Shown: positions 1 through 8,922, counted from the stretch's first letter. The stretch: 64,000 bases of DNA from Alteromonas_E sp965248545 (GCA_965248545.1 OZ252110.1:3906001-3970000), one strand, 5' to 3'. The notes: a model not told the origin generated them from the sequence alone. Program-made: numbers and translations.

Positions 1-1
1 T

Positions 2-409
2 GTAAAAATATCCAAGCACCGCTTAGATGAAGACTTTGCGTCTTGCAGTGAAACGATCGCGATGTCAGCCGTTTATGCCGCCAATCACTTACCCAACATC
101 AAAGCGATTGTGGGTTTGACGGAAAGCGGTAATACCGTCAAGTTAATGTCTCGTATCACGACTGCTTTGCCGATTATCGCATTGTCTCGACACGTCAATT
201 CGCTCAATTCAATGACCCTTTACCGCGGCGTTCAACCGGTTTTCTTCGACTCGCGTGACAGCGCACCGGGTCAGCTTAAACAAGACGTTATTAATGTCCT
301 CAAAGAGCATGGCCTAGTGAAGTCTGGAGACCAGTTCATCATGACCTATGGCGATGAGATGGAAACAGTTGGTGCAACGAATGCGTGTAAGATTGTAACG
401 GTCAACTAA
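2..409 (+). CDS. pyk: Pyruvate kinase, C-terminal part (truncated by window edge)
   Basis: The reading frame is open from base 2 to the TAA at 407-409 and encodes about 135 residues. This is the allosteric C-terminal domain of pyruvate kinase, which makes pyruvate and ATP from phosphoenolpyruvate in glycolysis. The region contains the typical ETIAMSAVYAANHL and VGLTESGNTVKLMSR-like stretches and the C-terminal GDEMETVGATNACKI segment close to the family end. The catalytic barrel lies outside the window, so isozyme type cannot be decided. A strong terminator hairpin follows. Confidence 0.9.
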   Translation, partial: VKISKHRLDEDFASCSETIAMSAVYAANHLPNIKAIVGLTESGNTVKLMSRITTALPIIALSRHVNSLNSMTLYRGVQPVFFDSRDSAPGQLKQDVINVLKEHGLVKSGDQFIMTYGDEMETVGATNACKIVTVN

Positions 410-450
410 TTGTTTGATGACGCGCACAAGCACATCAGTGTAGATCAAAC

Positions 451-480
451 AAAAACGCCGCGGTTACCCGCGGCGTTTTT
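451..480. terminator. Bidirectional intrinsic terminator between pyk and ydjA-like gene
   Basis: A perfect 13-bp stem (451-463 with 468-480, core CGCCGCGG) closes over the 4-base loop TTAC. It carries an A-tract on the left and a T-tract on the right, so it can serve both convergent genes. Confidence 0.9.
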
Positions 481-505
481 GTTTTAGATTAATGCTCGGC
501 CTCTT

Positions 506-1060
506 TTACCCCTGCCAATCCGTAAAGTGATCAGAGACATCTCTGGACAAACGTTCTCGCGGCGCAAGGGGGGTTGAACCAATATATAAAAAGCCCACTA
601 GTTCATCTTTCAAGTCGATACCCAAAGCGCCTTTGACAACATCGCATTGCGCATAGCTTCCTGTTCTCCATATTGCGCCAAAACCTTGCGCAAATGCAGC
701 CATTTGCATTGCATGTACAGCACAAGCAGCTGATTCGACTTGCTCTATCCATGGCACCTTGGGATTTTCTTGGTATCGAGTCGCGGCAACAATTACCATG
801 GGCGCTCTGAGAGGCAACTGTAAAGCGCGTGCACGCGCGGTATCGTCAGCCTCGTTGTGAATTGCTGACTGCTCGAAAATTTGACCTAGCTTGGGTAGGT
901 TTTCGCCCTCAAAAATAATGAATTGCCAAGGCGCTAAGCAAGCGTGATCAGGGGCTCGCATCGCTGCTTGCTTAATGATCTCCAACGCTTCGCCAGTGGG
1001 CGCTGGCGATTGCAGCCGCGGCTGAGACTGCCGCTGTAATAATAAATCTATTGCGTTCAT
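506..1060 (-). CDS. ydjA: YdjA-like nitroreductase family flavoprotein
   Basis: The 184-residue protein matches the length and pattern of E. coli YdjA, a minimal FMN-dependent nitroreductase. Visible landmarks are the N-terminal RQSQPRL (usually RRS.R, phosphate contacts of FMN), MRAPDHACLAPWQF, the central AVHAMQMAAFAQGFGAIWRTG and C-terminal VGFLYIGST. The family reduces nitro compounds or quinones with NAD(P)H; the natural substrate is not known. ATG 1060 is preceded by AAGAG. In E. coli ydjA also neighbours sppA, so the association is conserved. Confidence 0.88.
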   Translation of the reverse strand: MNAIDLLLQRQSQPRLQSPAPTGEALEIIKQAAMRAPDHACLAPWQFIIFEGENLPKLGQIFEQSAIHNEADDTARARALQLPLRAPMVIVAATRYQENPKVPWIEQVESAACAVHAMQMAAFAQGFGAIWRTGSYAQCDVVKGALGIDLKDELVGFLYIGSTPLAPRERLSRDVSDHFTDWQG

Positions 1061-1143
1061 GCATACTCTTACTGGTTATGTGCTAATGCTGATCAGTGAA
1101 CTATAAAAAAACCGAACTAAATGATCCACATGAACGCTCGGTG

Positions 1144-1773
1144 CTATACCGATTGATTACCCTTGTTCGCCCAGTTGTTCAGCCAATAATCGATGCTCAC
1201 AAAGCGCCCTCCCCCCATAAAGAAAAGTACCAGTAGCATAATAAAATAAGTTATTGCGAACTCAATGCCATTGTTGAGGATGACAAAATTTCCGCTACTC
1301 GTTAGCCAATCATAGTTACCGTATTCCTGCAGCAATGACTTAGCGGCGGCGATTTTATCAGCAGATGCCATGATTGATTCATTGTGGAGAATCGTGCCGT
1401 CTGCTAACCAACTATTTGCGTCAGCAATAGCCAGCCAGCCATTCTCCCAATGTACTGAAAATGCTGCAACTAACATGGTGATCATCAACGGGATTGACAC
1501 TAGCCGTGTCGCCAACCCGATTAAGAGCAATACGCCACCCACGAGTTCAGTCGCGGTGGCTAAAAAGGCCATTAACTCAGGGAAAGGCAGTCCAAGGCCC
1601 CACTCCGGATTGCCGAACCACGCAACGATATCTGGAAAGCTCGTTGCCTTGTTCCACCCAGCTTGAATCATCACGGGCGCAAGATATAGTCTGAGCAATA
1701 AAGCGGCAATCCCATCAAATTGTTGACTGGATTGCACGATGGATTGGTAACCTTGATGAATGACTCGAAGCAC
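1144..1773 (-). CDS. DoxX family membrane protein, HvfX-like
   Basis: A 209-residue integral membrane protein of the DoxX superfamily, nearest in layout to HvfX proteins. It has a hydrophobic N-terminal helix (LLLRLYLAPVMIQAGW), a WFGNPEWGLGLPFPELMAFLATATELVGG core shared by the family, a third helix, a periplasmic-looking loop and a last helix near residues 168-188 followed by GGGRFVSIDYWL. Translation appears to begin at GTG 1773 with AAGG seven bases upstream. HvfX usually sits with a DUF692 protein and a small cysteine-rich peptide; neither is adjacent here, so the role is unclear. Confidence 0.75.
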   Translation of the reverse strand: MLRVIHQGYQSIVQSSQQFDGIAALLLRLYLAPVMIQAGWNKATSFPDIVAWFGNPEWGLGLPFPELMAFLATATELVGGVLLLIGLATRLVSIPLMITMLVAAFSVHWENGWLAIADANSWLADGTILHNESIMASADKIAAAKSLLQEYGNYDWLTSSGNFVILNNGIEFAITYFIMLLVLFFMGGGRFVSIDYWLNNWANKGNQSV

Positions 1774-1838
1774 GTTATTGCCTTATTTGTTCTAAGATTT
1801 ACAGTATAGATCGCTTTGCGGATAAAAATATTTCACTG

Positions 1839-2015
1839 ATGTCCAAAAAAACCTCCCAGCCAAAACCTAAGCCAAGTGCCTTTTCACGCTTGCATCAACG
1901 CCAGGCGCAAAAGCTCGATGTGACCAAACGCCAGTCATCCACGTTAATGGCATTAAGTGACAAAGATCACAAAGCGATTGCGGCACTGATCACACGTTGG
2001 CTTGAGCAAAGCTAA
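1839..2015 (+). CDS. Small basic hypothetical protein upstream of sppA
   Basis: A 58-residue reading frame from ATG 1839 to TAA 2013-2015, too short for most automatic calls. The protein begins MSKKTSQPKPKPSAF, is rich in Lys, Gln and Ser in its first half, and ends in an amphipathic LSDKDHKAIAALITRWLEQ segment. It fills the gap between the divergent DoxX gene and sppA, and codon use looks like that of its neighbours. No Shine-Dalgarno sequence is obvious. Function unknown. Confidence 0.55.
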   Translation: MSKKTSQPKPKPSAFSRLHQRQAQKLDVTKRQSSTLMALSDKDHKAIAALITRWLEQS

Positions 2016-2119
2016 AGCCACATTGAGAGGCTTTGTCATATTTAATTACATTTATTGTTTCCCGATCTTTTCTTGATTCAGTACCATATAACTAGAAAAA
2101 TGTAAGAGGTATCTAATAC

Positions 2120-3985
2120 ATGTCAGCTAATGCAAGTTGGACTAAGTCATTATTTGTAGGGCTATGGAATGCGCTGAATTTCAGCCGAAAGCTCGTTTTT
2201 AATGCCATTTTTATCTTCCTGATTATCGGTTTCGTCATGATCATCGCCAATAGCGACGACGGTCAAATCACCGTGCCACAAGACAGCGCTTTAGTACTAA
2301 ACCTGCGCGGTAATCTGGTAATCGAAAAAACGGCTGTCGACCCTTTCGAGGAGTTCGTCAATGAAGCGTTCGAACAAGAAGAAGAAAACCCTGAAGTATT
2401 GGTGTCTGACGTACTGATGGTGTTGGAAAATGCCAAAGCCGATAATCGCATCAAAGCACTGGTACTCGACTTACACAGTCTATACGGCGGCGGGCTCGAC
2501 AAGCTGCGCACTATCGGTACCGCGATTGAGGATTTCAAAACGTCTGGTAAGCCGGTGTACGCAATAGGTGACTATTTTTCTCAACCTCAATACTACTTGG
2601 CAGCGCATGCCGACAACGTCTATCTGCATCCTATGGGCGGTATGCTACTAGAGGGTTACGGTCGCTATCGGACTTACTTCAAAGATGCGTTAGAAAAACT
2701 CAAGTTTACGACCCACGTTTTTCGTGTTGGAACATTTAAGTCAGCGGTTGAACCCTATTTGCGCAACGACATGTCGGAGGAAGCTAAACAAGCAAATGCG
2801 GCATGGTTAGACGTCTACTGGCAGCAATACAAAGACGATGTTGCCAAAGCGCGCAACATGGACACGTCTAATTTTGATGAAAAATTGGATGTACTGGTTG
2901 CCAAAATGGCTGAAGCCGACGGCGATTTTGCACGCTATGCACTTGAAAATGGTTGGGTTGATCAACTCAAGAATCGCGAACAAGTAAGAACTGAGCTGCA
3001 AGAAGTTGTCGGCTCTGACAGCTCAAAACTGGGCTTCAAATCAATCAACTTTAAAAACTATTTAAGCGTGATCAATGTGCCGATGGGTTTGGGCAATTCT
3101 AGTGCCGATAACGTCGGCATCGTAGTTGCCAAAGGGACGATTTTAAATGGTGTTCAAAAGGCTGGCACGATAGGCGGTGACTCTACCGCTCGTTTGCTAC
3201 GTCAAGCCCGTTTGGACGACAACATCAAAGCGGTAGTGTTACACGTCGACTCCCCTGGTGGCAGTGCATTCGCGTCTGAAGTCATTCGCAATGAAGTTGA
3301 ATTACTTAAAGCGGCAGGTAAACCTGTCGTTGCAAAAATGGGAACATATGCAGCTTCTGGTGGTTACTGGATATCTGCTAGCGCCGATAAGATTGTTGCC
3401 TCACCGAGCACTATCACAGGCTCAATCGGCGTATTTGGCATGTTTATGACCTATGAAAACACATTGGACTATCTCGGATTACATACTGACGGGGTTGCCA
3501 CTACAGAAGTTGCTGGCATCTCTCCCTCTCGTGCGCTGGATCCGCGTGTCGGTCAGATTATTCAGGGCAGTATTGAACATTCATATGCCCAATTCATTGA
3601 CCTCGTTGCAACCGAACGCACCCTCGATCCCGAGCGTGTTAACGAAATCGCACAAGGCCGAGTCTGGATCGGTGAAACAGCATTGGAACTTGGACTCGTT
3701 GACGAGCTAGGTACGCTGGATACCGCTATCGCTACTGCAGCCGAGCTAGCAGGTCTCGAAAACTATAAGTCAAAAATTATCGAGCGCTCGTTGTCACCCA
3801 AAGAAAAATTCTGGAAAGAGTTTTTTGGCCAGGCGGCAGTCATGCTCTCAGGCACAGGAATACAAGCAACGGACAGTGCGGCGATGGGATTGTTCAAACA
3901 GGTTATCTCTGAATTCGATAGCCTTGCGCAACTAAACGACCCTCGCGGCGTCTACGCTATGTGTGTTGCGTGCGAAATCCACTAG
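2120..3985 (+). CDS. sppA: Signal peptide peptidase SppA, 67 kDa type
   Basis: The 621-residue product matches the long, two-domain SppA of E. coli (618 residues), a tetrameric inner-membrane serine protease that clears cleaved signal peptides. An N-terminal membrane anchor is visible around residues 24-44. The general-base lysine sits in GTFKSAVEP (K207) in the first S49 repeat and the nucleophile in ATYAASGGYW-like context (S413) in the second, close to E. coli K209 and S409. AAGAGG lies about eleven bases before ATG 2120. A terminator follows at 4001. Confidence 0.95.
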   Translation: MSANASWTKSLFVGLWNALNFSRKLVFNAIFIFLIIGFVMIIANSDDGQITVPQDSALVLNLRGNLVIEKTAVDPFEEFVNEAFEQEEENPEVLVSDVLMVLENAKADNRIKALVLDLHSLYGGGLDKLRTIGTAIEDFKTSGKPVYAIGDYFSQPQYYLAAHADNVYLHPMGGMLLEGYGRYRTYFKDALEKLKFTTHVFRVGTFKSAVEPYLRNDMSEEAKQANAAWLDVYWQQYKDDVAKARNMDTSNFDEKLDVLVAKMAEADGDFARYALENGWVDQLKNREQVRTELQEVVGSDSSKLGFKSINFKNYLSVINVPMGLGNSSADNVGIVVAKGTILNGVQKAGTIGGDSTARLLRQARLDDNIKAVVLHVDSPGGSAFASEVIRNEVELLKAAGKPVVAKMGTYAASGGYWISASADKIVASPSTITGSIGVFGMFMTYENTLDYLGLHTDGVATTEVAGISPSRALDPRVGQIIQGSIEHSYAQFIDLVATERTLDPERVNEIAQGRVWIGETALELGLVDELGTLDTAIATAAELAGLENYKSKIIERSLSPKEKFWKEFFGQAAVMLSGTGIQATDSAAMGLFKQVISEFDSLAQLNDPRGVYAMCVACEIH

Positions 3986-4000
3986 TATCATTCTGACTAA

Positions 4001-4023
4001 AGGCGCTCATTGAGCGCCTTTTT
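4001..4023 (+). terminator. Intrinsic terminator after sppA
   Basis: The 7-bp stem AGGCGCT/AGCGCCT with loop CATTG is followed by a run of five T. It ends about 15 bases before the sprT start, so sprT probably has its own transcription or depends on readthrough. Confidence 0.75.
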
Positions 4024-4037
4024 CATGCGTATTCAAA

Positions 4038-4538
4038 ATGCTATCACCCCAAATAAAACGGCAAGTTGAAGCGCAAGTTTCAGACCTCGTGCAACTTGCT
4101 CAACAACGCTTGCGCAGAGCCATTGCTCTGCCCACAGTGGGGTTTAGGCGTAGTGGCCGAACAGCAGGCAGTGCTCATCTACAAAAAAATCATATCAACT
4201 TCAATCCAGTGCTATTGTCGGAATACCCCGACAACTACAAGTCAGATGTGGTACCGCATGAAGTCGCTCATATCGTCGTATATCAGGTGTATGGGCGGGT
4301 CAAACCACATGGCGCAGAATGGCAAGCTGTCATGCGTAGCATTTTTAACTGTGAACCAGCCACAACACACTCGATGTGCAGTGACAATCTCAACTCGAAA
4401 ACTTTTCCGTATCACTGTGAGTGTGGGCCCGTGCAGCTCACTGTCCGTCGGCACAATAAAGTCATGCGCGGTCAACAACAATATCAATGCCGCACATGTG
4501 GTCAGATGCTTAAACCCACTCCACCTGCCGACAGCTAG
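4038..4538 (+). CDS. sprT: SprT family zinc metalloprotease-like protein
   Basis: A 166-residue protein, almost the same length as E. coli SprT (165). It carries the zinc-binding HExxH motif as HEVAH (H74-E75-H78), a downstream HGAEW segment that supplies the third ligand in this family, and a C-terminal zinc ribbon with paired cysteines (CEC and CRTCG). SprT shares the SprT-like fold of eukaryotic Spartan proteases; its bacterial role is poorly known. The gene ends 14 bases from the convergent hydrolase gene. Confidence 0.9.
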   Translation: MLSPQIKRQVEAQVSDLVQLAQQRLRRAIALPTVGFRRSGRTAGSAHLQKNHINFNPVLLSEYPDNYKSDVVPHEVAHIVVYQVYGRVKPHGAEWQAVMRSIFNCEPATTHSMCSDNLNSKTFPYHCECGPVQLTVRRHNKVMRGQQQYQCRTCGQMLKPTPPADS

Positions 4539-4552
4539 ACAAGAGAAGTTCA

Positions 4553-5326
4553 TTAAGCACTGCGTTCGATTAAATCCAGTGTTTTTTTGGGCTGCTCAGA
4601 TCTATTGTTTGAGGAGAAATAGAATTGCTCAAATGGTTCAGCTGCGCGTATGCCATACTGGGTAAATACCAGCCTATCTTTGGCACCGTGGTAGTGATAC
4701 ACAACGATTTTATCTAACGTGGATTGCGCATAAACACTAACGATATCGTTTAACCCTGAATGACTTGGGTTTCCGTCTAGACAACAATCATGAAATATCT
4801 GTTCGCCTTGCACTATTTCGTGATTCAAAATCTCCGGAATCGGACGTGTGTCGCCACTGTAAAAGAATTTCCCCCTCAGCAATAACCCATATGCGCTGCG
4901 TGGAGCGTGATGATTAACGGGTAGAATTTCAAACTTGAATCCGTTCAGGTGGAAGCTATCCAGTACCGGTACTAGGTCCAATACATCCCACACCGTTTCA
5001 TTACCCTCAGCGACACAAGCATTACCCAGGATGTTAACTAACGACTCTATTATGGGCACGGGTACAAATATCTTCGGTCGGCATTGGCTCAACGACGCTT
5101 GAAAATACAGCTGCTCCAACCCGCCAATGTGGTCAAAATGGCAATGTGTGATAAATACGGCCGATGGCAGCGCCTGATCGAATAGTTGTTGATAGCGCGG
5201 CAAACCATCAAAACCGCAGTCGATTAGCAAGAAAGGTGCATCATCGTATCTTAGTACCGCATTGGAATTGCCCAAATCAGAGGCAATAGCTGAACCCACA
5301 CCCAAAAACTGAAGAGATAGAGACAT
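4553..5326 (-). CDS. Metallo-beta-lactamase fold hydrolase
   Basis: A 257-residue MBL-fold protein. The dinuclear zinc motif HxHxDH is present as HCHFDH (H61, H63, D65, H66), followed by GG, later PVNHHAPRSAYG and the FFYSGDTRPIPE segment giving the bridging aspartate. The overall plan resembles the RNase Z/PhnP-type branch, but I cannot assign a substrate. GAGGG is five bases before ATG 5326. The gene stands alone, convergent with sprT. Confidence 0.8.
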   Translation of the reverse strand: MSLSLQFLGVGSAIASDLGNSNAVLRYDDAPFLLIDCGFDGLPRYQQLFDQALPSAVFITHCHFDHIGGLEQLYFQASLSQCRPKIFVPVPIIESLVNILGNACVAEGNETVWDVLDLVPVLDSFHLNGFKFEILPVNHHAPRSAYGLLLRGKFFYSGDTRPIPEILNHEIVQGEQIFHDCCLDGNPSHSGLNDIVSVYAQSTLDKIVVYHYHGAKDRLVFTQYGIRAAEPFEQFYFSSNNRSEQPKKTLDLIERSA

Positions 5327-5412
5327 AGTCGCCCTCGGGCTTTATCAGAAGTACTCAGCGTAATGTGGGAAAGTGAAAATATTATGACAAAAAGTCGAAC
5401 AGAAACGACTCG

Positions 5413-5859
5413 TTAGAACCAAGATTTGGTGAATACGCGATCGAGCTCTTCAAAAGCCGTTTTCAGCATTGTTGCCAGTTCTTTGTAACGTGGTTTGGGT
5501 TTCATTTGTGCCAACCTACAACCTTGTTGGCGCATTTTCGCGTGAATCTCTACATACCAAGCTCGTAGTGCTGGGGGCAATTCTTGATTTGAGCGAAAAC
5601 CTAACCACATCAAACCTTGTAACGGGATACTCAAAAAGAAGGCAGCAATGGTAATAGCCTGAGGCAGATAGCTGGTACCAAACTGGTGAACTAACGCTGC
5701 GCAACTTAAAATTGCGAGCGGCGGTGCAACTTTTATCATCAAGCGGGTAGCCGCGATTACACGACATTCAGGAAATAACGCGTATAACGCCTTTTCCATT
5801 GGCCATGTATTCATGTAGGTCTGCCCATCTCTGAGCATCGTTGCGACTGGTAACGCCAT
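5413..5859 (-). CDS. yfbV: YfbV (UPF0208/DUF412) membrane protein
   Basis: A 148-residue protein with the signature of YfbV: RDGQTYMNTWPMEKALYALFPE near the start, two hydrophobic helices (about residues 43-60 and 67-85), LPLQGLMWLG-like SIPLQGLMWLGFRS, and a C-terminal soluble part ending in KTAFEELDRVF. In E. coli YfbV affects insulation of the Ter macrodomain through MatP-related condensation. It is restricted largely to Enterobacterales, Vibrionales and Alteromonadales, which helps place the organism. Confidence 0.9.
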   Translation of the reverse strand: MALPVATMLRDGQTYMNTWPMEKALYALFPECRVIAATRLMIKVAPPLAILSCAALVHQFGTSYLPQAITIAAFFLSIPLQGLMWLGFRSNQELPPALRAWYVEIHAKMRQQGCRLAQMKPKPRYKELATMLKTAFEELDRVFTKSWF

Positions 5860-6201
5860 TGCTAAATCAACCTCTTTGCGGCTAACACAGAACTAAAGCC
5901 GTGTTGTTAATCATACAATACTCTACGTAAAAAAGCGGTATATCGATTTATTCTAAAAACGCGCAATAATCGCAACGATGGTAGATAACGGGCGAAATAT
6001 AAAGTGTGATTCGATAAATTTGCGTCTACTGTCGATAGATGCACAGCGTAAATAATTTGAAATACAAAGACAGGAATAACTGTCATAGTAGCCAAACAAA
6101 TTTTTGTTTGTCTATTTGGGTGTTGAAACTATAATTTCCGCCCCAAGATACCAGTCATTATCGAATTATCAGTCTTTGACTGACACCAGACGGAGTTTTT
6201 G
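5860..6201. other. Intergenic region upstream of trxB with small inverted repeats
   Basis: About 340 bases without a convincing gene between the divergent yfbV and trxB. It is AT-rich and holds two inverted repeats near trxB: GACAG/CTGTC at 6069-6084 and CAAACAAA/TTTGTTTG at 6093-6110. These may be operator or mRNA structures. No RNA gene is recognised. Confidence 0.4.
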
Positions 6202-7164
6202 ATGTCTTCTGAAAAACCTACTCGACACGCACGCCTGCTTATCCTAGGTTCAGGACCTGCTGGCTACGCGGCGGCGGTATATGCCGCGCGTGCAAACCTT
6301 AATCCTGTGCTACTCACCGGTATGCAACAAGGTGGTCAGTTAACCACCACGACTGACGTTGAAAACTGGCCAGGCGATCCAGAGGGTTTGACTGGACCAG
6401 ACCTTATGGTTCGGATGCAAAAACACGCTGAAAAATTTGATACTGAGATTATTTTCGACCACATCAATGCAACCGATTTGAGTAAACGACCGTTTACTCT
6501 CAAAGGTGACAATGGCGTTTATACTTGCGATGCACTGATTATTGCAACAGGCGCGTCAGCGAAATACCTCGGTCTTCCTAGTGAGCAAGCCTTTATGGGT
6601 AAAGGCGTTTCTGCCTGTGCAACGTGTGATGGATTCTTCTATCGCAACCAAAAAGTTGCCGTCGTCGGTGGCGGAAACACCGCAGTTGAAGAGGCACTAT
6701 ACCTGTCCAACATCGCATCCGAAGTGCATGTTATACACCGTCGCGATAGCTTCAGAAGCGAAAAAATCTTGGCTGATCGTCTGATGGACAAAGCTAAGAA
6801 CGGTAATGTGGTACTGCATTTGAATCGCACATTAGACGAAGTTGTCGGCGATGACATGGGCGTCACTGGCATCAATATCAAATCAACTGAAGACGATAGT
6901 ATTGAATCATTGGATATCATGGGACTCTTCATCGCCATAGGTCATAGCCCAAATACCAGCATTTTTGACGGTGAGTTAGAGATGAAAGATGGCTATATCG
7001 TCGTCAATAGCGGCCTAAATGGCAATGCTACCCAAACCAGCGTTGAAGGAGTATTTGCGGCCGGTGACGTATCTGATCACGTCTATCGTCAAGCGATTAC
7101 TTCTGCAGGTACCGGATGTATGGCCGCGCTTGATGCTGAAAAATATCTTGATTCTCAAGAGTAA
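6202..7164 (+). CDS. trxB: Thioredoxin reductase
   Basis: The 320-residue flavoprotein uses NADPH and FAD to reduce thioredoxin. The FAD-binding GSGPAGYAAAVYAAR is at the N-terminus. The redox-active pair is CATC (C139 and C142), and the NADPH-binding VVGGGNTAVEEALYLS and C-terminal FAAGDVSDHVYRQ follow. I place the start at ATG 6202 because GGAG lies six bases upstream; the codon just before is TTG. The length equals E. coli TrxB within one residue. Confidence 0.96.
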   Translation: MSSEKPTRHARLLILGSGPAGYAAAVYAARANLNPVLLTGMQQGGQLTTTTDVENWPGDPEGLTGPDLMVRMQKHAEKFDTEIIFDHINATDLSKRPFTLKGDNGVYTCDALIIATGASAKYLGLPSEQAFMGKGVSACATCDGFFYRNQKVAVVGGGNTAVEEALYLSNIASEVHVIHRRDSFRSEKILADRLMDKAKNGNVVLHLNRTLDEVVGDDMGVTGINIKSTEDDSIESLDIMGLFIAIGHSPNTSIFDGELEMKDGYIVVNSGLNGNATQTSVEGVFAAGDVSDHVYRQAITSAGTGCMAALDAEKYLDSQE

Positions 7165-7179
7165 CTTAGTGTTATGCTG

Positions 7180-7200
7180 AGGCCTCTGATTGAGGCCTTT
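7180..7200 (+). terminator. Weak hairpin between trxB and aat carrying the aat ribosome-binding site
   Basis: AGGCCTC/GAGGCCT with the 5-base loop TGATT, followed by only three T. The GAGG of the right arm (7192-7195) is seven bases before the aat ATG, so folding would hide that ribosome-binding site. Confidence 0.55.
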
Positions 7201-7202
7201 GC

Positions 7203-7931
7203 ATGATCCAACTTTATCAATTAGACGAACAGTTATACTTCCCTTCGGCAGACCTGGCACTCAGTGAACCCAATGGCCTATTGGCGTTTGGTGGCGATTT
7301 AAGTGTTGAGCGCTTGATAAGTGCTTATAGTCAGGGTGTATTTCCTTGGTTTAATCAGGGTGAGCCCATTTTATGGTGGTCACCGGACCCGCGCGCGATC
7401 ATCGAATTTGATGATTTCAACTGCTCAAAAAGCTTAGCTAAACTGATCCGCCAGCAACGCTATACCGTCACACTGAACCACGCATTCGAGCGCGTTATTC
7501 AATATTGTGCCTCTATACCCCGTAAGTCCGCGGAATTTGAGTTACCCGAAACGAACGTCACGACGTGGATAACCTCACAAATGCTCGATGCCTATAAACG
7601 ATTGCATCAGCAAGGCTATGCTCACTCGGTAGAAGTATGGCGAGAAAACCAACTCGTTGGTGGTCTGTATGGTGTATCCGTCGGCGCTGGATTTGCCGGC
7701 GAATCCATGTTTCATATAGAGCCAAATACCTCAAAATTAGCGTTAGCGTATTTGATCCAACACCTACGCTGTCACGGTATAGATTTTGTGGACTGTCAAA
7801 TCGAGAATCCACATTTAGTATCACTAGGTTGTAAGTCGGTCTCGCGACAATCCTTTTTAAACCGCTTACAAATCGCCAGAACACAAATGGTCAGTGAAGA
7901 ATTATGGCTGCCACAACCGATAAACTATTGA
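7203..7931 (+). CDS. aat: Leucyl/phenylalanyl-tRNA-protein transferase
   Basis: A 242-residue GNAT-like transferase that adds Leu or Phe from charged tRNA to proteins with N-terminal Lys or Arg. This makes them N-degrons for ClpS-ClpAP. Typical stretches are GLLAFGGDLS, SQGVFPWFNQGEPILWWSPDPRA, and GGLYGVSVGAGFAGESMFH. It overlaps the next transferase gene by 28 bases, indicating translational coupling. Both substrates and the downstream protease ClpAP are encoded within 4 kb. Confidence 0.95.
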   Translation: MIQLYQLDEQLYFPSADLALSEPNGLLAFGGDLSVERLISAYSQGVFPWFNQGEPILWWSPDPRAIIEFDDFNCSKSLAKLIRQQRYTVTLNHAFERVIQYCASIPRKSAEFELPETNVTTWITSQMLDAYKRLHQQGYAHSVEVWRENQLVGGLYGVSVGAGFAGESMFHIEPNTSKLALAYLIQHLRCHGIDFVDCQIENPHLVSLGCKSVSRQSFLNRLQIARTQMVSEELWLPQPINY

Positions 7932-8623
7932 TGAAGTTTGGGGTAACCCAAGCCTTTGATTGCAGTTATCTTCCTGATAAAAAAGAGCAACTACTTGTTT
8001 ATGTGGAAGAGACTGCCGATTGTAATGTTCAATATGAATTACTGATACGCGCGGGTTTCAGGCGCAGTGGCGAACAGATTTATCGACCGCACTGCCCATC
8101 GTGTAATGCGTGCCAAAGCTTGCGTATCGTCAGCAATGAATTCAAGCCCTCTGGCAGTCAAAAGAGGATCTTAAATAAAAACCGCCATGTAAGCGTAAAG
8201 GTTCAACGAGAAATACAGGATAACTATTATCCTTTGTATGACGAATACATCCGCCTACGTCACGCAGATGGCTCGATGTATCCACCTTCACAAGTACAGT
8301 TTGACAATTTTATCCGCTGCCAATGGAATACCGGTCTGTTTTTTGAGGCCTGGCTAAATGACGAGTTAGTTGCGGTCAGTATTGTTGATGAATTAAGTGA
8401 GGCATATTCAGCTCTCTATACTTTCTTCAAGCCTGAGCTCGCTGATCTATCGTTAGGTAAACTTATGATCATGAAGATCGTTGAGCGCGCAGTGCATGAA
8501 GGCAAGCCTTATGTCTATCTCGGCTACCAAATCGACGACTGCAAAAAAATGAATTACAAACGCGATTTTTACCCTCACGAACGATTTTATGACAATAAAT
8601 GGCATCGAATCCAAAAAAAATGA
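7904..8623 (+). CDS. bpt: Aspartate/glutamate leucyltransferase (Bpt, ATE family)
   Basis: A 239-residue arginyl-tRNA-transferase-family protein. In bacteria such as Vibrio, Bpt adds Leu to N-terminal Asp or Glu, extending the N-degron pathway. Visible are CSYLP near the N-terminus, GFRRSGEQIYRPHCPSCNAC with the conserved cysteines, RHADGSMYPPS and LGYQIDDCKKMNYK. I chose ATG 7904, with GAAGA just upstream, because the extra residues match Pseudomonas Bpt. An in-frame ATG at 7931 overlaps the aat stop as TGATG and is the alternative. Confidence 0.93.
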   Translation: MAATTDKLLMKFGVTQAFDCSYLPDKKEQLLVYVEETADCNVQYELLIRAGFRRSGEQIYRPHCPSCNACQSLRIVSNEFKPSGSQKRILNKNRHVSVKVQREIQDNYYPLYDEYIRLRHADGSMYPPSQVQFDNFIRCQWNTGLFFEAWLNDELVAVSIVDELSEAYSALYTFFKPELADLSLGKLMIMKIVERAVHEGKPYVYLGYQIDDCKKMNYKRDFYPHERFYDNKWHRIQKK

Positions 8624-8703
8624 GACTATTGCTTTACAGTTGCGGCCTGATTGATTAAAGTCTGCGCGGCTAATTTTTTGGATTTTTGAGGTAATTGCTT
8701 TAC

Positions 8704-8922
8704 ATGGCAAAAGAAGACAGTATTGAAATGGAGGGTACAATCCTAGATACCCTACCAAATACAATGTTCCGCGTTGAATTGGAAAACGGGCACGTCGTCA
8801 CGGCGCATATTTCTGGAAAAATGCGTAAAAACTACATTCGTATTCTAACGGGTGACAAAGTGACAGTCGAAATGACGCCCTATGACCTAACAAAAGGTCG
8901 TATTATCTATCGCGCACGTTAA
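8704..8922 (+). CDS. infA: Translation initiation factor IF-1
   Basis: A 72-residue S1/OB-fold protein identical in length to E. coli IF-1. It begins MAKEDSIEMEGTILDTLPN and ends GRIIYRAR. IF-1 binds the ribosomal A site during initiation. ATG 8704 is preceded by GAGG about twelve bases upstream. An in-frame TTG at 8695 is rejected because it would add three residues absent from the family. A terminator shared with clpA follows. Confidence 0.97.
   Translation: MAKEDSIEMEGTILDTLPNTMFRVELENGHVVTAHISGKMRKNYIRILTGDKVTVEMTPYDLTKGRIIYRAR

Noticed and set aside
5907..6095. 62-residue minus-strand reading frame upstream of trxB
   Set aside because: Low-complexity, AT-rich, no ribosome-binding site, and it lies in what should be promoter DNA.
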